The notes under the pieces were generated by a model, which was not told where the DNA came from, did not search any database, and saw only the letters and a program-made list of their open reading frames with translations. Source: Clostridiales bacterium (GTDB lineage: Bacteria; Bacillota; Clostridia; Tissierellales; Sedimentibacteraceae). Taken from it: DNA of 9,239 bases. Positions 1 through 5,558 of this stretch are shown here, piece by piece. Every line of letters starts with the position of its first letter. Position 1 is the first letter of the stretch. The translations under genes were made by a program, and so were the position numbers. The DNA is taken from assembly GCA_003457065.1 (NCBI GenBank), contig DMJQ01000096.1, positions 845 through 10,083 of the forward strand, written 5' to 3'.

Positions 1-325
1 TTGCCATACATGAAGCTTCTTTGTAATTGTTGGATAATTTTAAAAGGTATGGATGCACAATGTCTCGTATATTAAACCGGGAGGCCACCATAGAGCCAAT
101 ACGGGCAAATTTTAAAGTTAAGAAGTATTTTTGCGTATGATTTTCCTGAGATACATATCCATATTGCATTAGTGCAGTAATCATTCTCAAAGTTGTGCTT
201 GTGGGCATGTCTGCCATTGCGGCAATATCCATCAAACGCATGGGTTCAATAGATTGCGCGAGCACCTCAATAATCTTCAAAGCCTTTCCTACTGACTGGT
301 TATATTTTGTTTCACTGCTGGCCAT
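1..325 (-). CDS. IclR-family transcriptional regulator, N-terminal part (runs off the left edge)
   Basis: I translated the minus strand from the ATG at 325-323; it stays open for 108 codons to the window edge. An AGAGGTG ribosome binding site (337-331) sits six bases upstream. The start of the protein (MASSETKYNQSVGKALKIIE) followed by a helix-turn-helix stretch (MRLMDIAAMADMPTSTTLRM, about residues 29-48) and then a wing ending YFLTLKFARIGSM is the classic IclR N-terminal winged-helix layout. The C-terminal effector-binding domain lies outside the window, so the ligand cannot be judged. IclR regulators often repress a divergent catabolic operon and themselves. Here the gene is divergent from the aminotransferase, and a palindrome lies over its own promoter start, which fits that model. 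The family call is firm; the repressor role and ligand are inferred. Confidence 0.9.
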   Translation of the reverse strand, partial: MASSETKYNQSVGKALKIIEVLAQSIEPMRLMDIAAMADMPTSTTLRMITALMQYGYVSQENHTQKYFLTLKFARIGSMVASRFNIRDIVHPYLLKLSNNYKEASCMA

Positions 326-341
326 ATAAACACCTCTGATG

Positions 342-358
342 ATTTCATTTATTGAAAT
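342..358. promoter_or_regulatory. Putative IclR operator 1 (over the regulator's own start)
   Basis: ATTTCATTTATTGAAAT is a 17-bp dyad with one mismatched pair around a central T at 350. It differs at only two positions from the palindrome at 444-462. It overlaps the predicted transcription start of the regulator gene, so binding there would be expected to autoregulate. The TTTCA/TGAAA half-sites resemble those bound by some IclR-family members such as KdgR. Which protein binds is inferred from position. Confidence 0.65.
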
Positions 359-359
359 T

Positions 360-388
360 ATAATACAATTATTAAAATTTATTGTCAA
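360..388 (-). promoter_or_regulatory. Sigma-A promoter of the IclR-type regulator gene
   Basis: Read on the minus strand, a perfect TTGACA (388-383) is followed after 17 bases by TATTAT (365-360). Transcription would start near 353, inside the palindrome at 342-358, and reach the start codon at 325 after a leader of about 28 bases. The match is by eye; the start site is inferred. Confidence 0.75.
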
Positions 389-394
389 GAGTTA

Positions 395-423
395 TTGACT
401 TTAAAAAATCAGAATGCTACAAT
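395..423 (+). promoter_or_regulatory. Sigma-A promoter (extended -10) of the aminotransferase gene
   Basis: TTGACT (395-400) and TACAAT (418-423) are separated by exactly 17 bases, and TGC immediately precedes the -10 box, giving an extended -10. Transcription would start around 430. The -35 box lies only six bases from the -35 of the divergent regulator promoter (383-388), so the two promoters stand back to back and polymerases could compete. Confidence 0.8.
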
Positions 424-443
424 TATTTCACAAAATAAAACTA

Positions 444-462
444 AATTTCATTAAATGAAATT
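444..462. promoter_or_regulatory. Putative IclR operator 2 (in the aminotransferase leader)
   Basis: AATTTCATTAAATGAAATT is a perfect 19-bp palindrome around the A at 453. It lies just downstream of the predicted start (about +14 to +32) and directly abuts the AGGAGG ribosome binding site at 463. A bound protein would block elongation or promoter clearance. It is the near twin of the site at 342-358, centre-to-centre distance 103 bp, close to ten helical turns, so a dimer of dimers could bridge both. As RNA it could also form a weak AU hairpin next to the binding site. Confidence 0.7.
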
Positions 463-487
463 AGGAGGCGTAATAATGAAAAATTGA
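463..487 (+). promoter_or_regulatory. AGGAGG ribosome binding site with ATG start closed by an in-frame TGA
   Basis: AGGAGG (463-468) stands seven bases before an ATG at 476, an ideal start. The frame reads ATG AAA AAT TGA (476-487), then continues without a stop into the aminotransferase. The UUG at 488 follows the TGA directly and is in the same frame, but it is about 19 bases from the AGGAGG and has no binding site of its own. Either this is a three-codon leader with termination and re-initiation at UUG, or the TGA is a point mutation (for example of TGG) or a sequence error in the true N-terminus. Confidence 0.7.
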
Positions 488-1591
488 TTGGACGGCATTC
501 AAAACACATTGTTAATGGGGGCAGGCCCAAGCAGCGTAGCACCTAGTACTTATTATGCTTTGTCCCGCAGTACCCTTGGGCATCTGGATCCATATTTTAT
601 TAAAATTATGGACGAAGTAAAAGAAGGTCTTCGTACAATTATGGGTACAAAGAATATGCTTACAGTTCCCATGAGCGGCACGGGTTCAATTGGCATGGAA
701 GCAGCTTTTGTAAACATGGTTGAATATGGGGATAAAGTTCTTGTACTTCAAAACGGGGTATTTGGTCAGAGGATGGTTGATGTAGCTTCCCGTTTGGGCG
801 CTGAGGTTACAGAGCTTGCCTTTGAGTGGGGAACACCTGTAGATATAAATAGGGTAGCTGATAAGCTTAGTAAAGAGGATTATAAAATTGTAGCAGTAGT
901 ATACGCAGAAACCTCAACAGGCGTTCGTAACCCTGTGGAAGAAATCGGAAAATTATTAAAGGATAAAGATACATTTTTCCTTGTTGATGCGGTTACAGCC
1001 TTGGGCGGTATGCCTGTGGAAGTTGATAAATGGGGTATTGATATTTGTTATTCCGGTTCACAAAAATGCCTTTCCTGTCCTCCGGGAGCTTCACCGATTA
1101 CATTTTCAGACAGAGCTGTAGAGTTTATTAATAATCGTAAATCCCCTGTTCCAAACTGGTATTTGGATATGTCCTTATTGACAAAATATTGGGAAGGAAA
1201 TACAAGGGTATATCACCATACGCCGCCAATCAATATGTTTTACGGTATTTACCAGGCCATACATAATATATTGGAAGAGGGCATGGAAACAGTTTATAAT
1301 CGTCACCAGAATGTTCATGAACAGTTAGTAAAAGGCATAGAAGAAATGGGTTGGGAAATGCTTGTTGATAAAGAATACAGACTTCCTATGCTAAATGCCA
1401 TCGTTGTGCCTGAAGGTATTGATGAGGCCGCTTTAAGAGATAAGCTCCTTAAGGAATACAATACAGAAATCAGCGCCGGCCTCGGCACTTTAAGCGGCAA
1501 AATAGTAAGAATCGGTCTTATGGGCTATAATGCTCAGCCTTATAATGTTGAGTTTGTCTTGAAAGCCATTAAAGAAATCACTTCTAAATAG
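488..1591 (+). CDS. PLP-dependent class V aminotransferase, alanine-glyoxylate / serine-glyoxylate type
   Basis: A 367-residue fold-type I aminotransferase, the usual length for the alanine-glyoxylate family, which moves an amino group to glyoxylate, giving glycine, in the cytosol. Visible landmarks: the N-terminal LLMGAGPSSV loop (8-17), SGTGS phosphate-binding loop (63-67), FLVDAVTALGG with the PLP-ring aspartate D167, SGSQKCLS with Schiff-base lysine K193, YHHTPP (242-247) and the carboxylate-binding arginine R341 in KIVRIGLMG. From memory of Bacillus PucG, ureidoglycine-glyoxylate aminotransferases carry GQ.DP and NHHT; this protein has GHLDP and YHHT, so a general glyoxylate aminotransferase is more likely than PucG. 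The start is uncertain: UUG 488 is the first start after an in-frame TGA; the better-placed ATG at 476 is cut off, and an ATG at 515 would lose the first strand. It is monocistronic, under a divergent promoter with an IclR-type operator, and ends in a strong terminator. Confidence 0.85.
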   Translation: MDGIQNTLLMGAGPSSVAPSTYYALSRSTLGHLDPYFIKIMDEVKEGLRTIMGTKNMLTVPMSGTGSIGMEAAFVNMVEYGDKVLVLQNGVFGQRMVDVASRLGAEVTELAFEWGTPVDINRVADKLSKEDYKIVAVVYAETSTGVRNPVEEIGKLLKDKDTFFLVDAVTALGGMPVEVDKWGIDICYSGSQKCLSCPPGASPITFSDRAVEFINNRKSPVPNWYLDMSLLTKYWEGNTRVYHHTPPINMFYGIYQAIHNILEEGMETVYNRHQNVHEQLVKGIEEMGWEMLVDKEYRLPMLNAIVVPEGIDEAALRDKLLKEYNTEISAGLGTLSGKIVRIGLMGYNAQPYNVEFVLKAIKEITSK

Positions 1592-1622
1592 TAAATCCTT
1601 AAGTATAGAAGAATCTATATTT

Positions 1623-1678
1623 TACTGGACTGTTGACGAGTAAATCGGACAGTCCAGTATTTTTATCTCTTTTTTTAT
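1623..1678 (+). terminator. Rho-independent terminator after the aminotransferase
   Basis: An 11-bp perfect stem (1623-1633 with 1649-1659, core ACTGGACTGT / ACAGTCCAGT) around a 15-base loop is followed at once by TTTTT and then a longer T-rich tract to 1678. It starts about 30 bases after the stop codon at 1591. It should separate the aminotransferase from the downstream cluster. Confidence 0.88.
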
Positions 1679-1809
1679 TTTCCAGCGAAAAACTTCTTAT
1701 GAGAGACTAGCCTATTATTTATTATATTGTACCGGCGTTCAAAATAAAAAGGGCAGAGTAAATGTAAATATGTTTTACTTTTATACAGGGGCGAGATGAA
1801 CAAAAATAA

Positions 1810-1837
1810 TATCCTGTGTAATATATTCCACAGGATA
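1810..1837. repeat. 28-bp near-perfect palindrome
   Basis: TATCCTGTG (1810-1818) and CACAGGATA (1829-1837) are exact inverted repeats, and the centre AATATATT (1820-1827) is itself palindromic, leaving a single mismatched pair (1819/1828). There is no T-run after it, so it is not a typical terminator. It could be a protein-binding site, an RNA hairpin, or a remnant of a mobile element. Confidence 0.6.
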
Positions 1838-2117
1838 GCTAAATACTGTGCATATAAAGACATAAGGGAGTCTCCGGCGTAAGTATTAATACAAACTGTC
1901 AGATTTGATAAAAATTCTTTTCATTCAGCTAAAAATACGATAGGTATTTATCCTTATTTACTAAAAAAGGACTATAGAAGCCCAATATTTGATTCTCCAA
2001 AGCATAAATTATCAAATATAGATAATTTGAAAGCAATATAATTATCCTTAATGCGGTATACAACGCTTTATATTTTATTCATAATTAACTTATATCCAAG
2101 CGGTTAAAGGCAGCACA

Positions 2118-2126
2118 TGTTATATT
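2118..2126 (+). promoter_or_regulatory. Possible extended -10 promoter element for the cupin operon
   Basis: TGTTATATT gives TGn directly before a TATATT -10 box (2121-2126), about 49 bases ahead of the cupin start codon. No good -35 is visible at the right distance, so this would rely on the extended -10 or an activator. Weak evidence. Confidence 0.35.
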
Positions 2127-2174
2127 ATAAAATGTTTATTAACGCATATCGAATAATAGGAATGGAGGATTCTC

Positions 2175-2531
2175 ATGGTAAAAAGACAGGGAGAGTATCG
2201 TAAAGTATATGAGCCTAATCTGAAAGGCGGAGACGGTATCATTGAAATTGAAAATCTCTTTGAACCGGAAGATTTTCACGGTATTGGCAGGCTCTACGGA
2301 ATCAGTATCATTCACCCAGGCGATTCAATTGGCTGGCACCAGCATATTGGCGAGCAGGAGGCCTATTTTATACTTGAAGGTGAAGCGCTTTACAATGATA
2401 ACGGTGAAGAAACCATTTTGCGGCCCGGAGATTATGCTATTTGCAGAGACGGTGAGTTTCACGCCATTAAATGTCATGGTGAGAAAACCCTTAAATACAT
2501 AGCCTTTATTATGTTTACGAATAAAAAATAG
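2175..2531 (+). CDS. Small single-domain cupin protein
   Basis: A 118-residue protein that is almost entirely one cupin barrel (PF07883-like conserved barrel). Motif 1 is PGDSIGWHQHIGEQEAYFIL, with metal ligands H55, H57 and E62 and the conserved G69 at the expected spacing. Motif 2 is LRPGDYAICRDGEFHAIKCHG (PGD 84-86, ligand H96). All four metal ligands are present, so a metal-dependent enzyme is likely. The reaction cannot be told. The allantoin-pathway cupin AllE (ureidoglycine aminohydrolase) is a two-cupin protein about twice as long, so this is not a normal AllE, though a role on a ring-opened or tautomeric intermediate is possible. TGGAGGA (2163-2169) supports the ATG at 2175. The stop codon overlaps the ribosome binding site of the allantoinase-like gene 10 bases on, so the two are probably co-translated. 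Confidence 0.85.
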   Translation: MVKRQGEYRKVYEPNLKGGDGIIEIENLFEPEDFHGIGRLYGISIIHPGDSIGWHQHIGEQEAYFILEGEALYNDNGEETILRPGDYAICRDGEFHAIKCHGEKTLKYIAFIMFTNKK

Positions 2532-2541
2532 GGGGGTCAAG

Positions 2542-3894
2542 ATGGATGTAAGAGTGAAAAACGGAAGAATCGTTGATGCCGACAGGGTCTACCAAGGGGA
2601 TGTATATATTAAAGATGGTAAAATAGCGGCAATTATGACAGGAGATGAGGTCATTGCCGCGGCAGAAGAAATTGATGCAAAAGGCAATTTTATTTTTCCG
2701 GGAGGGATTGATCCTCATGTGCATTTCAATGATCCGGGATATAACTGGCGGGAAACATTTTCAACGGGCTCCAAAGCGGCAGCGGCAGGCGGCATTACTA
2801 CTATAATTGACATGCCTTTGCAGAATACCCCGAATCTCCTTAACATAAACGCATATAAAAATAAGGCGGAAGCAGTTAAAAATGCTTCTTATATTGATTA
2901 TTGCTTTTGGGGCGGCTTTGTAAATGATAATATTGCTGATTTTGATGGAATGGCGGATATTGGCGCAAAGCATTTTAAAGCATTTATGAGCAGTGCAGGC
3001 TCTGATTATCCGTTTGTAAATAACGGTATCATTAAAAAGGCCATGGAAAAGCTTGCTGGCACTAAACTAATGCTTGGTTTCCACTGTGAGGATTATCATA
3101 TTATTGCGGAAGAAGAAAAGAAAATTACCCAGGCAGGCAAAAATACCCGAAGAGACTTTTTAGATTCTCGCCCTCTGATAGCAGAGTTTATTGCAACTAA
3201 AAATATAATCGATATGGCAGGGTATACAGGTGCGAAGGTGCATATATGCCATGTCAGCCATCCGGAGGTTGCGGAAGAAATACGAAAAGCAAAGCATCAA
3301 GGTGTAAAAATAACGGCTGAAACATGCCCCCATTATTTGGTATTTACTGAGGAAGATATGCTTGAAAAAGGAACCCTCTTAAAATGCGCGCCTCCTTTGA
3401 GAAATAGGCAGGCAAGAGAGGGCCTCTGGCAATATGTGCTTGACGGCACGTTGGATTGTGTTGTAAGTGACCATTCTCCGGCGTCCTCTGAGGAAAAATT
3501 AGACGATGGCGGCAAAAAAAGCATATGGGATGTTTGGAGCGGTATAAGCGGCGTTCAAACCGGTTTTCAGGTAATATTTAACGAGGTGTACCATAAACGG
3601 AAGCTGAGTCCCTGTTATGTGGCTAAAATGATGAGCCTTGGAGCGGCAAAGGCATTTGATCTTTATCCTGCAAAAGGGGCAGTGATTCCCGGGGCTGACG
3701 GGGATTTAGCTATTGTAGACCCTGAAAAGGAGTGGGAGATTAAAGGTGATAAGCTCCTTTATACCAATAAGATTTCAGGGTTTGAGGGATTAAAGGGAAA
3801 AGGCTGCGTCGTAACCTCTATTCTGCGAGGGCAAGTAATTTATCAGAATGAAATAATTGTTGGAAAGCCGGGATACGGCAGGTTAATTCAATAG
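2542..3894 (+). CDS. allB: Allantoinase-like cyclic amidohydrolase
   Basis: A 450-residue metal-dependent amidohydrolase of the dihydroorotase/hydantoinase/allantoinase branch, within a few residues of E. coli AllB in length. It would hydrolyse the ring amide of allantoin (to allantoate) or a related hydantoin in the cytosol. A full dinuclear metal site is visible: H59 and H61 in GGIDPHVHFNDPG, carboxylated lysine K146 in KHFKAFM, H181 in GFHCED, H237 in HICHVSHPE and D310 in VVSDHSP. H59, H61 and K146 fall at the same numbers as I recall for E. coli AllB. Allantoinase-type stretches include AAAAGGITTIIDMPLQNTP (80-98), ETCPHY (260-265), CAPPLRNRQ and WSGISGVQTG. Hydantoinase or dihydropyrimidinase activity is the alternative. 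The G-run 2531-2536 overlapping the upstream stop serves as ribosome binding site. It is paired with the cupin; the amidase that normally follows allantoinase survives only as the fragment at 8786-8993. Confidence 0.82.
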   Translation: MDVRVKNGRIVDADRVYQGDVYIKDGKIAAIMTGDEVIAAAEEIDAKGNFIFPGGIDPHVHFNDPGYNWRETFSTGSKAAAAGGITTIIDMPLQNTPNLLNINAYKNKAEAVKNASYIDYCFWGGFVNDNIADFDGMADIGAKHFKAFMSSAGSDYPFVNNGIIKKAMEKLAGTKLMLGFHCEDYHIIAEEEKKITQAGKNTRRDFLDSRPLIAEFIATKNIIDMAGYTGAKVHICHVSHPEVAEEIRKAKHQGVKITAETCPHYLVFTEEDMLEKGTLLKCAPPLRNRQAREGLWQYVLDGTLDCVVSDHSPASSEEKLDDGGKKSIWDVWSGISGVQTGFQVIFNEVYHKRKLSPCYVAKMMSLGAAKAFDLYPAKGAVIPGADGDLAIVDPEKEWEIKGDKLLYTNKISGFEGLKGKGCVVTSILRGQVIYQNEIIVGKPGYGRLIQ

Positions 3895-3995
3895 TAAATA
3901 AGAAGCTACTTCACAACAGTATTATAATTGGGTAAAATTAAACCAATGAAAAATTATTTAGTCTTTATAAATAGTTCTCATATTGCTGTAAGGCA

Positions 3996-4031
3996 AAAAG
4001 CAGGCTGCCGATTTGCCGGCGGCCTGCTTTT
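3996..4031 (+). terminator. GC-rich hairpin between allantoinase-like gene and first TRZ/ATZ amidohydrolase
   Basis: A continuous 15-bp stem (3996-4010 with 4017-4031, one G-T pair at 4006/4021) and a 6-base loop, built on AAAAGCAGGC / GCCTGCTTTT with a CTGCCG / CGGCGG-type core. The four Ts belong to the stem and are followed by AACAATATT, so the U-tract is short. It is likely a partial terminator or a processing/stabilising hairpin dividing the cupin-allantoinase pair from the next genes. It ends only about 15 bases before the downstream ribosome binding site, so it could also act as an attenuator. Confidence 0.7.
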
Positions 4032-4061
4032 AACAATATTAAATCAGAAAGGGGATACACT

Positions 4062-5546
4062 ATGATTGATATACTTCTGATAAACGGCACGGTTATAACA
4101 ATGGATAATTCCCGGCGGATTATCGAAAATGGTGCAGTAGCCGTAAAGGGAGACCGCATCTATGAAGTAGGAAGCGCCAAAGAACTGAAAGAAAAATACG
4201 AAAAAGGTGCAAAGAAAGTAATCGATTGTTATAAAAAGCTGATACTGCCCGGATTTATCGATACCCATTCTCATGCAGGCCACTGTATGTTCAAATCTTT
4301 GGCTTATGATACCTCAAGCTATTGGATGCCTATTATGATGGAACTCTATCATCATAATACAACCGATGAATTTTGGTATAAAGATGGCAAGCTTGCGGCC
4401 CTTGAGCGCCTTAAGTTTGGCGTAACCTGCGGCGTAAGCATGATAAGTAATGCTCAAAGAAGTGACAATGCGGTGTTTCCCGTAAACCATGGCAAAGGCT
4501 ACGCAGAAGTAGGCGTACGAGAGGTTTTAGCTGTAGGGCCGTCAAATCCGCCTTTTCCAAGGCCTTTTTCAAGGCTTCTAAACGGCAAGTGGATTAAAAC
4601 GGAATATACTTTTGACGAGCTTATGGACGGAACAGAAGAAACCATAAAACAGGCTAACCATATGGCTGATGATTTAATACGGGTTTTTGTAGCGCCCTTC
4701 GTTATGGTTACTTCCGTGAATCAATCAAATCAGACGGCGCCTGATGTTGCCGCAAATCTCTCTAAACACGACAGGTATATGACAGCAAAAGTTCGGGAGA
4801 TGGCAAAAAAATACAATACACGGATTCATACGGAAGCTTTCGGCGGCATGATTCGCCTTGCGGCGACAGATGAAAATGCCCTTTTAGGCCCGGATGTACA
4901 CGTTCAGCACTGCAGGGGCATCTCTACAGACGAAATAAGGATACTTGCCGAAACAAAAACCCATGTTTCAAGCTCTCCGTCTGCTGCTCAGATATTTAAC
5001 CGCTGTCCTGTACCGGAGCTCATGGAGTTTGGCGCCAATGTTGCGATTTCCACAGACGGTACTTCGCCCGGTGTTTCCTTCGATATGCTCATAGCCGCAA
5101 AGAATACCCGCATGCTTCATCAGGGCTTTTTACATAATACCTATTACCTGCCGCAGGGAAAGCTTTTGGAAATGATAACCATAGATGCAGCCAAGGCCAT
5201 CGGCTGGGACGATGAGCTGGGCTCTATTGAGGTAGGTAAAAAGGCGGATATCATAACAGTCAATATGAATCAGCCCCATTTGACACCGGATTTTATGCCG
5301 GTGCATAAGCTTTTGATTTTTGGTACGGGGCAGGATGTTGATAATACGATTATTAATGGAAAGCTTTTAATGGAAAACCGCAGAGTATTATCCGTTGATG
5401 AATTTGATGTGATAAAAGAGGCTGAAGAAGAGTCTCTTGCGACAATCGACAGAGCAGGGGCAAGAAAATATATGGAGCCCTGCGATACTTTTTGGGGGAA
5501 TACCAGAGCGTATGTGAACGAGAACCGTTATGAGCCGGTTGAATAG
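4062..5546 (+). CDS. TRZ/ATZ-type amidohydrolase (deaminase/chlorohydrolase-like) with displaced catalytic Glu
   Basis: A 494-residue amidohydrolase of the TRZ/ATZ group (COG0402-like), which includes triazine hydrolases, guanine deaminase, SsnA and S-adenosylhomocysteine/methylthioadenosine deaminases. Metal ligands are visible: H69 and H71 in PGFIDTHSHAGH, H256 in RIHTEAF, H283 in HVQHCRGIS and D332 in AISTDGTSPG, so a mononuclear metal site is complete. Two departures from the usual pattern: the HxxE motif after strand 5 reads HTEA (glutamate one residue early, E258), and the usual HCPxSN after strand 6 reads SSPSA (304-308). The N-terminal (1-60) and C-terminal (about 385-440) strands form the customary composite beta-sandwich. 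The ribosome binding site GAAAGGGG ends eight bases before ATG 4062. Twelve bases separate it from the next amidohydrolase, so the two are probably co-translated. The substrate is unknown; a ring deaminase is the best general guess. Confidence 0.8.
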   Translation: MIDILLINGTVITMDNSRRIIENGAVAVKGDRIYEVGSAKELKEKYEKGAKKVIDCYKKLILPGFIDTHSHAGHCMFKSLAYDTSSYWMPIMMELYHHNTTDEFWYKDGKLAALERLKFGVTCGVSMISNAQRSDNAVFPVNHGKGYAEVGVREVLAVGPSNPPFPRPFSRLLNGKWIKTEYTFDELMDGTEETIKQANHMADDLIRVFVAPFVMVTSVNQSNQTAPDVAANLSKHDRYMTAKVREMAKKYNTRIHTEAFGGMIRLAATDENALLGPDVHVQHCRGISTDEIRILAETKTHVSSSPSAAQIFNRCPVPELMEFGANVAISTDGTSPGVSFDMLIAAKNTRMLHQGFLHNTYYLPQGKLLEMITIDAAKAIGWDDELGSIEVGKKADIITVNMNQPHLTPDFMPVHKLLIFGTGQDVDNTIINGKLLMENRRVLSVDEFDVIKEAEEESLATIDRAGARKYMEPCDTFWGNTRAYVNENRYEPVE

Positions 5547-5558
5547 GGAGGGAAGACA

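Larger units (their letters stand above)
1679..2160. other. Long AT-rich intergenic region without a convincing gene
   Basis: Nearly 500 bases in which I find no credible coding region on either strand. The only plus-strand candidate with a plausible start is a 28-codon frame (1796-1882, GGGGCG upstream), which overlaps a palindrome and resembles nothing I know. Structures seen are the 28-bp palindrome at 1810-1837 and an AT-rich inverted repeat, AAATTATC (2006-2013) with GATAATTT (2021-2028). I checked for purine, guanidine and tetrahydrofolate riboswitch cores and saw none. The right end should carry the promoter of the cupin operon. Confidence 0.5.

Noticed and set aside
485..487. TGA as a selenocysteine codon or reassigned Trp
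   Set aside because: The extreme N-terminus of these aminotransferases is not catalytic, I see no convincing SECIS hairpin just downstream, and TGG is the normal Trp codon throughout the window.
1675..1863. 62-codon minus-strand frame
   Set aside because: Low-complexity AT-rich translation without family resemblance; it runs through the terminator tail and the 28-bp palindrome.
1796..1882. 28-codon plus-strand small protein with GGGGCG upstream
   Set aside because: Too short, composition typical of AT-rich spacer, overlaps the palindrome, no recognisable domain.
1864..2110. Riboswitch upstream of the cupin operon
   Set aside because: I looked for purine, guanidine (ykkC) and tetrahydrofolate riboswitch cores and found none; the AT-rich inverted repeat at 2006-2028 is too weak to call.
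2515..2973. Minus-strand and alternate-frame open readings within the cupin and allantoinase-like genes
   Set aside because: They are shadows of well-supported genes with clear motifs and ribosome binding sites on the plus strand.
3923..3928. TATAAT as a promoter for the TRZ/ATZ genes
   Set aside because: No -35 box at suitable distance, and it lies upstream of the hairpin at 3996-4031.
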